Shown: piece after piece, positions 57,931-64,000 of the stretch | How positions within the stretch are numbered: position 1 is the stretch's first letter | How the letters are laid out: every line of letters begins with the position of its first letter | From: Tsukamurella sp. 8F | GTDB lineage: Bacteria > Actinomycetota > Actinomycetes > Mycobacteriales > Mycobacteriaceae | NCBI RefSeq assembly: GCF_029167375.1 | Contig: NZ_JARFTP010000009.1 | Span: 1-64,000 of the forward strand | Direction of reading: 5' to 3' | Length of the DNA stretch: 64,000 nucleotides | The notes under the pieces: model-generated | Database searches by the model: none | What the model was told of the DNA's origin: nothing | What the model saw: only the letters and a program-made list of their open reading frames with translations | Position numbers and translations under genes: made by a program

Positions 57931-58410
57931 TCATTCCCGCGTTGCGTCATCGATCATGAGTCTGAGCGCGCGTTTGCACTGCTCCATATCGGCGCCGCCC
58001 AAGACGCGACGCCAACGCCGCTCACGGGCCTCGACGACGGCAAGGACGTGTTCGCCGATGCGCTGCCCAACCTGCGTGAACTGCACGAGTTTCGCGCGGC
58101 CGTCGGTGGGGTCAGACACACGCTCGAGATGGCCCCACTCGACGAGTTCGTCGATGACTGGCGCAACCGCCTGCTTGCTGACGCCCAATCGCGCCGCGAC
58201 GACGCTCGCCCTCGCGGGACCACTCTCGAGTGCGGCGAATACCCGTAGGTGCACCAAACGCATCCGCGGCTCGTGCTCGACCACAGCGGCAAGCGCCTCT
58301 TCAGTCACGATCGACGCCACCCGGCGAGCGAGGGCAGCAATCCGCGCGTCGTCGGGCAGCCGAACCAACACCGGGCCGTCCATGTCGTTGGTTCGCGTCG
58401 ATCTTGACAT
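57931..58410 (-). CDS. MarR-family regulator in the element
   Basis: A 159-residue MarR protein with LRVFAALESGPARASVVAARLGVSKQAVAPVIDELVEWGHLERVSDPTDGRA (landmarks: RLGVSKQAVAPVIDELVEWG and DPTDGRA). The ATG at 58410 was chosen, with ATG 58383 as an alternative. A perfect inverted repeat lies 29 bases upstream in the promoter shared with the divergent membrane-protein gene, which is its probable target. Confidence 0.86.
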   Translation of the reverse strand: MSRSTRTNDMDGPVLVRLPDDARIAALARRVASIVTEEALAAVVEHEPRMRLVHLRVFAALESGPARASVVAARLGVSKQAVAPVIDELVEWGHLERVSDPTDGRAKLVQFTQVGQRIGEHVLAVVEARERRWRRVLGGADMEQCKRALRLMIDDATRE

Positions 58411-58438
58411 CGCCTATCACCGTAACTACGTTCCGAGA

Positions 58439-58459
58439 ATAGTCAAGTTGCCTGACTAT
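58439..58459. promoter_or_regulatory. Perfect MarR-type operator
   Basis: ATAGTCA (58439-58445) and TGACTAT (58453-58459) are perfect arms around AGTTGCC. It lies between the divergent marR and membrane-protein genes, 29 bases from each start codon. Confidence 0.7.
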
Positions 58460-58488
58460 CTAACCGGCGTCCTCAGTAGGAGTGCTTC

Positions 58489-58848
58489 ATGAGTCAGCTC
58501 TCGTCGTGGCCGAGCATGTTTGCGGCTCCTCGGACCGCGGGTGTCCTGTTGTTGGTCACGGCGACGACGCATTTCTCGCAGCTATGGATCCTGCCGGTCT
58601 CCCACACCGTGATCGCTTCGGCGACGTTCGCCATTCCTTATGCCGCAGTCGGCGGCGCGCTCATCGCGCGTCCCACTCGTGCCGCCGCTGTTCTGGCAAT
58701 CACCGCGACCTCGATCGGCGGCACCAGCGGAGTGATCCGATTCTTCGTCGTCCAGAGGAACGGATTCAGCGTCTTCCACCCATTGCTCGACATCGTCATC
58801 ATCGCCCTGCTGGTCAGCTGGTTGGTCGCGGCGGAGCGCAGTCGCTAG
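58489..58848 (+). CDS. Small four-helix membrane protein
   Basis: A 119-residue protein with four hydrophobic segments (about 15-32, 38-58, 62-82, 95-115) and no soluble domain. I do not recognise the family; small DoxX-like or SMR-like sizes fit, but the motifs of those are absent. ATG 58489 follows AGGAG. Divergent from marR with a clear operator between, so it is probably induced by the ligand of that regulator. 58849-59073 holds no supported gene. Confidence 0.75.
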   Translation: MSQLSSWPSMFAAPRTAGVLLLVTATTHFSQLWILPVSHTVIASATFAIPYAAVGGALIARPTRAAAVLAITATSIGGTSGVIRFFVVQRNGFSVFHPLLDIVIIALLVSWLVAAERSR

Positions 58849-59073
58849 CAGCGTGTCCGGCCCACCCACGAACAGTCCCCAGCGTTCGCCATTCACCCCA
58901 TTGGCTAGCACGCGCACCGTGTGACGACTGCCAGACAATCCCAAACTGCGCGTCGACCTGGTCAGCGCTAGCGGCGGGCGGGACCTTCCCGCTGGCCGAA
59001 GTGGGACGCGCGCACTCGGTCGGCGAATCCGGCGCTCGGCGAGGGAAACCAGTACCGATGGTCGACTGACTTC

Positions 59074-60030
59074 TCACTCGTGGACGGAGTGTCGCCCGGA
59101 CCGGGTGCCGAAGGTGCGCCGGTACTGTTCGGGGCTGACGCCGTAGCTGCGGCGGAACGCTGCGCGCGCAGTGGCCGGCGAGCCGAGCCCGGTCAGCTCA
59201 CCGAGGCGTTCGATCGGGACGTCCGTGGACTCCAAGAGTTCTCGCGCCTGGTCGAGCCGGAGCGTCATCAACCACGCCGCGGGGGTCACCCCGGTCTCGG
59301 TGATGAAGCGACGCACAAGGGTACGCGGCGAACAATGTGCTCGGGCAGCGAGATCGGAGATGGTGTGCCGGACGGAATAGTTCGCCATAAGCCAGGTGCG
59401 CAGGGGCGCTAAGGAGTCGCCGTTCGAGCTCGGCCTCGCCTTCGGGATGTACTGTGCCTGGTCACCGACTCGGCGCGGCGGCGCAACGATCGCCCGAGCC
59501 CTCTGATTCGCGGCAGAGGTACCGAAGTCCGAGTCGATCATGTGCAGGCATAGGTCGATCCCCGCGGTGACGCCGGCTGAGGTGAGTACGTCGCCGTCGT
59601 CGATGAACAGAGGACGGGGATCGACGACGACGTCCGGATATAGCCGCTGTAACCGATCGGCCTCCTGCCAGTGCGTGGTCACTGTACGGCCGGCCAGGAT
59701 TCCGGCAGACGCCAGAACGAATGCGCCCGTACAGATCGACACTATCCGCGCCCCGAGCCCCGCCGCTGCCCGGAGTGTCTCGAGCGTCCGCTCCGAGACG
59801 GGCCGGACCGGGTCGGCGGCACCGGGTACGACCACCGTGTCGGCAGCCGATGCGGCGGTAAGGGATTCCACGCCCGCCAACGACAGTGGACCGGAGCGGA
59901 CGCCAGCGCAGTCGTCGTCGGCGCAGACCTGCAGGTCGTAGTGCGGGTCGAGTCCGAAGATCTGTATCGGGATACCCAAGTCGAGTGGGAGCACACCCGG
60001 CGGTACGACGACGGCGACACGATGCGGCAT
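59074..60030 (-). CDS. GlxA-like AraC regulator with DJ-1/PfpI domain
   Basis: A 318-residue protein. Residues 1-170 form a DJ-1/PfpI domain (VAVVVPPGVLPLDLGIPIQIFG, IVSICTGAFVLASAGILAGRTVTTHW, with the nucleophile-position cysteine in SICTGAF), and 210-310 an AraC helix-turn-helix pair (ISDLAARAHCSPRTLVRRF, ERLGELTGLGSPATARAAFRRSYG). GlxA-type proteins activate catabolic genes in response to amidase- or amine-type ligands. The ATG at 60030 begins MPHRVAVVV. It is divergent from an HD-domain gene, a likely target. Confidence 0.88.
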   Translation of the reverse strand: MPHRVAVVVPPGVLPLDLGIPIQIFGLDPHYDLQVCADDDCAGVRSGPLSLAGVESLTAASAADTVVVPGAADPVRPVSERTLETLRAAAGLGARIVSICTGAFVLASAGILAGRTVTTHWQEADRLQRLYPDVVVDPRPLFIDDGDVLTSAGVTAGIDLCLHMIDSDFGTSAANQRARAIVAPPRRVGDQAQYIPKARPSSNGDSLAPLRTWLMANYSVRHTISDLAARAHCSPRTLVRRFITETGVTPAAWLMTLRLDQARELLESTDVPIERLGELTGLGSPATARAAFRRSYGVSPEQYRRTFGTRSGRHSVHE

Positions 60031-60102
60031 CTGGCCATTATCGAGCGGGATACGACCACTTTGCCACTGGTGTCTTGCAATGCTCTGGGGTGGAGTTGTC
60101 CC

Positions 60103-60735
60103 ATGGCAACGATCTTGGAACTCCCCACCGATCCGCTCGCATCCGCGGCCGTGGACCTGGCCCGGTCGACGGAGTCCGAGTCGGTCTTCAACCATTCCGT
60201 CCGCAGCTACATGTGGGCACTGCTGTTGGCCGAGCATGAGAACCTCACGCAGGAAGCGGATTACGACCAGGGCCTACTCTTCGCCGCGACGGTGATGCAC
60301 GACCTGGGCACCGGGAGCCGGGCCACCGGCCGCGAACGGTTCGAAGTCGAGGGTGCAGACCTGGCCGCGACGCTGCTCACCCAGCAGGGCGTACCGTCAC
60401 GGGACGTTGACCGGGTATGGGAAGCGATCGCGATCCACACCAGCGGTGGAATCGCCGAACGGCGGGGAGTACTCGCATATCTCACCCGCGAGGGTGTCGG
60501 CGTCGACTTCGGCCGCGGTGCCGATATCGTCGACCACGAACAACGCGCGGTCCATGCACGGTACCCGCGACTGTCGATGGTCCGGTCACTCGTCGACGCA
60601 ATCGTGGAAAAGGCGTCGCGCAACGACGCGGCCGCACCCCGATACACGACTCCGGGTGAGCTACTGAGAGAGCGCCGCGAGAACGGCATCACGAGAATGG
60701 AACTGGCAGCCGCCGATTCGGTCTGGGGCGATTGA
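60103..60735 (+). CDS. HD-domain hydrolase, cyanamide-hydratase-like
   Basis: A 210-residue HD protein. The first histidine is in SVFNHSVRSYMWALLLAE, HD in LLFAATVMHDLGTG, and a later acidic/histidine pair in AIAIHTSGGIAE. The SVFNHSxRSY start and length match the cyanamide hydratase/Ddi2-like group, which add water to a nitrile-like group using a metal, rather than nucleotide phosphohydrolases. The partner regulator of GlxA type, common with nitrile and amide catabolism, supports a nitrogen-compound role; that is inference. ATG 60103. Confidence 0.8.
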   Translation: MATILELPTDPLASAAVDLARSTESESVFNHSVRSYMWALLLAEHENLTQEADYDQGLLFAATVMHDLGTGSRATGRERFEVEGADLAATLLTQQGVPSRDVDRVWEAIAIHTSGGIAERRGVLAYLTREGVGVDFGRGADIVDHEQRAVHARYPRLSMVRSLVDAIVEKASRNDAAAPRYTTPGELLRERRENGITRMELAAADSVWGD

Positions 60736-60744
60736 TACAGAGCT

Positions 60745-61503
60745 TTACTCGCCTATCACAGCCGCGAGATCCGCCGGCGCCTCCAGCGGCACCAGGTGCC
60801 CGACGCCTGGCAGAAGGACGAGCCGAGACGTTGCGAGATAGGGGATCAGGTTGTCGCGCAACGTCTCGGGCGGCTCCACGACGTCGCTTGTTCCGACGAC
60901 GATCGCCGCTGGCACCGCGATCTGCTGGACCGCATGTGTGATGTCCTCGGTGATGCCACTGAGCGGCCATGCCTGCGCCGCAGCGGGATCACGCGTCGCC
61001 CGAGAGTCCGAGACGATACGGCTCCGGGTCTCGACGTCGAGCTCTCTGGCGGTGAGCACATGGTCAAGGGCTTCCGCAACCGCATCATCGGAGTCGTAGG
61101 CGTGAGACAGCTGCGTCTGATACCTCGTCGTGATCTCGCGACCCGGCCTAGCAGGGGCGGGGGCCGCGAGCACAAGACGCCGAAGACCATTCGGGTGCCG
61201 CGCCGCGACCAGCTGGGCGACCTTGCCACCCATGGAATGCCCGATCAAGATGTAGTCCCGCACGTCGGCGACCTCGAGGACCGCGAGCACGTCTGCCGCG
61301 TGCCGGTCGAGCGTGTACGGCCCGGGGAGATCGGACGAACGACCCCATCCCCGGAAGTCGAGCGCGAGCACGGCCCGGCCCGGGAGCTCATCGATGACCG
61401 CCGCCCATGTGTGGGCCGATCCTCCCCAGTAATGCAGGAAGACCAGGGTCGGTCCCTCGCCCGGTCGATAGTCGAAATGGGGCAGTCCTGCGCTGTGTGT
61501 CAA
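60745..61503 (-). CDS. Alpha/beta hydrolase
   Basis: A 252-residue alpha/beta hydrolase. The nucleophile elbow is LIGHSMGGKVAQL, the oxyanion region LVFLHYWGGSAHTW, then LDFRGWGRSSD, the acid in VVGTSDVVEPPET and the histidine in LPGVGHLVPLEAP. The substrate is unknown. The start chosen is TTG 61503, because GAGAGG lies seven bases upstream; a GTG at 61530 would put the start inside a 25-base palindrome with no RBS. Divergent from an AraC gene. Confidence 0.83.
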   Translation of the reverse strand: MTHSAGLPHFDYRPGEGPTLVFLHYWGGSAHTWAAVIDELPGRAVLALDFRGWGRSSDLPGPYTLDRHAADVLAVLEVADVRDYILIGHSMGGKVAQLVAARHPNGLRRLVLAAPAPARPGREITTRYQTQLSHAYDSDDAVAEALDHVLTARELDVETRSRIVSDSRATRDPAAAQAWPLSGITEDITHAVQQIAVPAAIVVGTSDVVEPPETLRDNLIPYLATSRLVLLPGVGHLVPLEAPADLAAVIGE

Positions 61504-61521
61504 TGGTCGACCTCTCGTCCG

Positions 61522-61546
61522 ATCTATCACGACCGTCGTGATAGAT
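61522..61546. promoter_or_regulatory. 25-bp perfect palindromic operator
   Basis: ATCTATCACGA (61522-61532) and TCGTGATAGAT (61536-61546) are perfect 11-base arms around CCG. It lies between the hydrolase gene and the divergent AraC gene. Such long perfect symmetry is more like a TetR or MarR site than an AraC site. Confidence 0.75.
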
Positions 61547-61608
61547 GACAGCTCAGCGCATATACGCCAGTAAGCGCATCAGATGAAGACGACCGATGCT
61601 GTGGAAAA

Positions 61609-62538
61609 ATGGACTTCGTGGTTCGACAGCTGAGCTATCACGCCCAGGAAGAGTCCGCCGGTCTCGTCGAGGTTCTGTCCTTCGGGCGACTGCGACAGAT
61701 CAACGATGGCGGCACCCAGCGTGGCGACTTCCACGTCCTCGCCGTCGTGCGCGCAGGGACGGGTCACGCCTCGGTCGACTTCACCCGGTATCTGCTCGGC
61801 GGCCGCACAGTGGTGTGGATACCTCCCGGCGCGGTGCACCGGTGGGAGGACGTCGCCGCCGTCACCGGAGAACTCGTTCTCTTCACACCGGCGGCGCCGG
61901 CGGCGGGCCTTCCGTCGCCGTCCAGGCTGGGCTACGGTCACTGCTGGTCGGCAAGCGAATCGGCCTGGCCGTACATCACTGCAGCGATTGATCACCTCGA
62001 GCTGGAGACGCACGCACCCGCCTCCCCCGCCGCGCACGATGCCGCGCGACTCCTTCTGTCCGCGTTACTGATCCGCATCGCCCCACCGACGGGCGAAGCG
62101 TTACCCGACCAGCCGCTCTTCGGCCGATTCCGCGATCTGGTCGAAGCCGAGTTCCGCGCCCACCACGACGTCGCCCACTACGCCGCCGTGCTCGGCTACT
62201 CGCCGCGCACGCTCACGCGCTCCGTTCACCGCGCCACCGGCCGGAGCGCGAAATCCTTCCTCACTCAGAGGATCATGCTCGAAGCTATGCGTCTTCTCGT
62301 CCACGATCGGTACTCCGCCGCCCGGTGCGCCGCCGAACTCGGCTTCCCCGACCCGTCCACGTTCTCGGCGTTCTTCCTGCGGACCGCGGGCCGCACACCC
62401 GGTGCCTGGCAGCGGGAGAACTGGATCCCAACGAATCGCATCACCACTACGAATGATTATTCAGTCTCATATCGTGAGCCCACGTCGATCACGGGCACAG
62501 GCTCCGCCGTGGAAGCGGCTGAACGCCACGAGGGGTGA
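61609..62538 (+). CDS. AraC-family regulator
   Basis: A 309-residue regulator: an N-terminal cupin-like sensor (about 20-110; FHVLAVVRAGTGHASVDF, TVVWIPPGAVHRWED) and a C-terminal AraC domain (about 175-275; FRAHHDVAHYAAVLGYSPRTLTRSVHRATG, AARCAAELGFPDPSTFSAFFLRTAG; quoted as landmarks YAAVLGYSPRTLTR and ELGFPDPSTFSAFF). A 35-residue tail follows that is not part of the family. ATG 61609. Divergent from the hydrolase gene, its likely target. 62539-62721 has no supported gene. Confidence 0.86.
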   Translation: MDFVVRQLSYHAQEESAGLVEVLSFGRLRQINDGGTQRGDFHVLAVVRAGTGHASVDFTRYLLGGRTVVWIPPGAVHRWEDVAAVTGELVLFTPAAPAAGLPSPSRLGYGHCWSASESAWPYITAAIDHLELETHAPASPAAHDAARLLLSALLIRIAPPTGEALPDQPLFGRFRDLVEAEFRAHHDVAHYAAVLGYSPRTLTRSVHRATGRSAKSFLTQRIMLEAMRLLVHDRYSAARCAAELGFPDPSTFSAFFLRTAGRTPGAWQRENWIPTNRITTTNDYSVSYREPTSITGTGSAVEAAERHEG

Positions 62539-62721
62539 GCAGCGCCTACAGAATTCTCCAGTCCCCGGGGCCCACGAGAAGGGTGCCGGGTGCAGCGAAC
62601 GGTCTCACAGGTCCGGTCGCGAGAAACGGAGGCGTACCGGCGGCGCGCTCGACACCGCGTCGTCCGCACCAGCCTGCCCGGACACTCGCCGGGCTACACC
62701 TCGCATCCGCCGTGTTCGGAG

Positions 62722-63410
62722 CTACTTCCCGACCCGGCGCCCCACGGCATTGACGAAGTTCGCCAGCATCTCCTGCCCCGAATCCGCGTGCTGGGCAGCG
62801 CCCCCGGTCGCCTGAGAGATGCGGGTGATCCGTTCATATCCGCATCAGGCGATATGCCGACCGTGTTCACGGTGATGGACTTGGCCGGATCCGCAAGCGA
62901 CTTCAGCTGTGCCACCACCGAATCCAGCGACATCCCGTCCGGATCCTCGTCCTCGCCGTCGGTGAGCAGGATGATCGAGTTGGAGAAGGCGGGATCGAAC
63001 TGCGCCTGCGCCTGCTTGTAGGCGGCCAGCGTCGTCGCATACAGCCCGGTGCCGCCCTTGACCCGGCACGGCAGCGTGTTCGCAGCGGCAATCAACTCGG
63101 CGCGGTGATCGGAGTTGCCGGACTTCTGGCTGAGGGGGGCGGTGGGCGACAACGAGACCCAATCGTCGCCGGAATCCGACAGGGAGAACGCCCAGAGCCC
63201 GATCTGATTGGCTCCGGACATCTGCGAGACCACCTTGTCGAAGCCCGATACCGTCAGGTCGATCCGGGTGGTGTTCTGGGATTTGAAGCCCATCGACCCC
63301 GAGATGTCCACGACCACGATGGTCTTGAGCGGGATCACGACCGCGGCGTACTCCTTGGCCGCGGCCTCGAGATCGGCGACCTGACGCTGCCTCGCCAACA
63401 CGGCGCAATG
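62722..63410 (-). pseudogene. Truncated, frameshifted von Willebrand A domain gene
   Basis: A VWA domain fragment: IVVVDISGSMGFKS holds the MIDAS DxSGS motif, and SIILLTDGEDEDPDGM the second part. The N-terminus is cut off near 63410, where an integrase fragment on the other strand begins. A frameshift near 62838 moves the ending to another frame: ERITRISQATGGAAQHA, MLANFVNAVGRRVGK and the stop at 62722-62724 complete a typical C-terminus. The family usually has an N-terminal substrate-binding-like region, here lost. Confidence 0.75.
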
Positions 63411-63422
63411 GGAATGGTCTCG

Positions 63423-63955
63423 GTGACGCGAACCAAAACCCGACAGGCCGGTAAGCGGCTTGTCGGTACGCCCAAGTCGGTCCGGTCGACGCGCGTGGTC
63501 CCCATCGACGGCTGGCCGGCCGACGACCTGCGGGAGTACCTGACGAGCCATCCCTACCGCCTGGACCCCACCGCGCCGTTGTTCCCGGGACGGATGGCCC
63601 GCGCTGAGGCGAAGGCGGCGGATATCACTCTGCGCGAGCACACCGCCGACGAAGCCGAACGGGACGACTACGCCGACGCGATCATGGCGACCTACAAATG
63701 GACGGAGCCGATAGAGACCGCGAACGTTACGCGCAACTACTACTCCCCTGCCCTGGCCGCTCTGGATCTGCTGCCCGCCCGCTGGCACGACCTGCGGCAT
63801 AGCTTCGCCGTCCATTCCTTTTGTCGGCCGGGGAACACTACATGGAGGTGTCCAAGTGGCTCGGGCACGCCTCGTTTGTCACCACGCTCAACGTCTACGC
63901 CGACTACATCTCCGAGGCCGAAGGCGGCAAGCAAGCGCCCTCACTCGGCCGGTAG
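63423..63955 (+). pseudogene. Truncated, frameshifted tyrosine recombinase (integrase)
   Basis: The catalytic half of a phage-type integrase. VTRTKT with RSTRVVPIDGWPADDLREYL gives the beta region, and RWHDLRHSFAVH the HxLRH box. A frameshift near 63815 puts the end in another frame: LLSAGEHYMEVSKWLGHASF and TTLNVYADYISEAEGG, with the LGH motif and the probable tyrosine in NVYADY, to the TAG at 63953. The N-terminal domain and the first catalytic arginine are missing. It lies at the far side of the element from the tRNA remnant. Confidence 0.8.
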
Positions 63956-64000
63956 CAGTTCCAGCTCCGCAGCAGACGAAGAAGGTATCGAGTCTTCGGT

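Larger units (their letters stand above)
57343..63955. mobile_element. Remnant of a tRNA-integrated element (prophage/genomic island)
   Basis: The left end is the 3' half of a tRNA gene; inside follow capsid-like fragments, regulator-target pairs (MarR/membrane protein, GlxA/HD, AraC/hydrolase), a broken VWA gene and a broken integrase. Three of the nine genes are decayed. The direction of the tRNA piece puts the element on its right and predicts the intact tRNA gene beyond the window. The right boundary is not visible, so the extent given is a minimum. Confidence 0.6.

Noticed and set aside
58849-59073. Small ORF between the membrane-protein and GlxA-like genes
   Set aside because: No start with RBS, no recognisable sequence, and its frames read as shadows of the flanks.

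Overview
The window is 64 kb of very GC-rich DNA with dense, mostly overlapping genes. It reads as chromosome of a mycolate-containing actinobacterium. The order DUF5336 protein - sucD - sucC - M23 peptidase - UvrD/PcrA - short AroQ chorismate mutase - pgi - SDR - Fpg-like glycosylase matches, inverted, the Rv0954-Rv0944 block of Mycobacterium tuberculosis. Gene content and GC suggest Tsukamurella or a close relative such as Gordonia; that assignment is inference.

Layout. 0-5.6 kb: core sucCD, small membrane and secreted proteins, and a long near-perfect inverted repeat. 5.9-16.0 kb: a tightly coupled leftward operon (accD1, accA1, fadE19, maoC-like, citE-like, fadD35-like, acetoacetyl-CoA synthetase) behind a TetR gene. 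It looks like leucine/isovalerate degradation (the Rv2498c-Rv2506 type), with acetoacetyl-CoA synthetase as the outlet for acetoacetate. 16.0-20.4 kb: an M-box (Mg2+) riboswitch, a short leader ORF with a perfect Shine-Dalgarno, mgtC, a fused two-domain ABC permease and its ATPase. 20.4-35.4 kb: core genes (amidohydrolase, M23 peptidase, ECF sigma factor, PcrA, GT-C-like membrane protein, chorismate mutase, MFS, aldehyde dehydrogenase, pgi, SDR, lipoprotein). 35.4-43.6 kb: a divergent YczE/MocR pair, DoxX, Fpg-like glycosylase, CysQ, CobF with a TetR gene, RNase HI and a secreted NlpC/P60-like protein. 43.6-49.5 kb: two translationally coupled MutS-domain-V ATPases, an MFS/TetR pair, a DUF4345 protein and another TetR gene. 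49.5-53.2 kb: a heterodimeric IrtAB/YbtPQ-like siderophore ABC transporter with an IdeR/DtxR-like box. 53.2-57.1 kb: MarR/aminotransferase and amidohydrolase/RpiR pairs with clear candidate operators.

From 57.3 kb to the right edge lies a decayed integrated element. It begins with the 3' half of a tRNA gene (probably Arg-CCU) on the minus strand, followed by fragments resembling an actinophage capsid gene. Accessory genes follow: MarR plus a small membrane protein, a GlxA-like AraC regulator, a cyanamide-hydratase-like HD protein, and an alpha/beta hydrolase with an AraC regulator. A broken VWA gene then abuts a truncated, frameshifted tyrosine recombinase. The orientation of the tRNA piece predicts that the intact tRNA gene lies beyond the right edge.

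The most interesting locus is 16.09-20.38 kb: an M-box followed by a terminator-like hairpin, an 18-codon leader ORF whose stop codon sits in a second hairpin, then mgtC and a two-gene ABC system with no substrate-binding protein. It is a candidate magnesium-responsive transport operon of unknown substrate.
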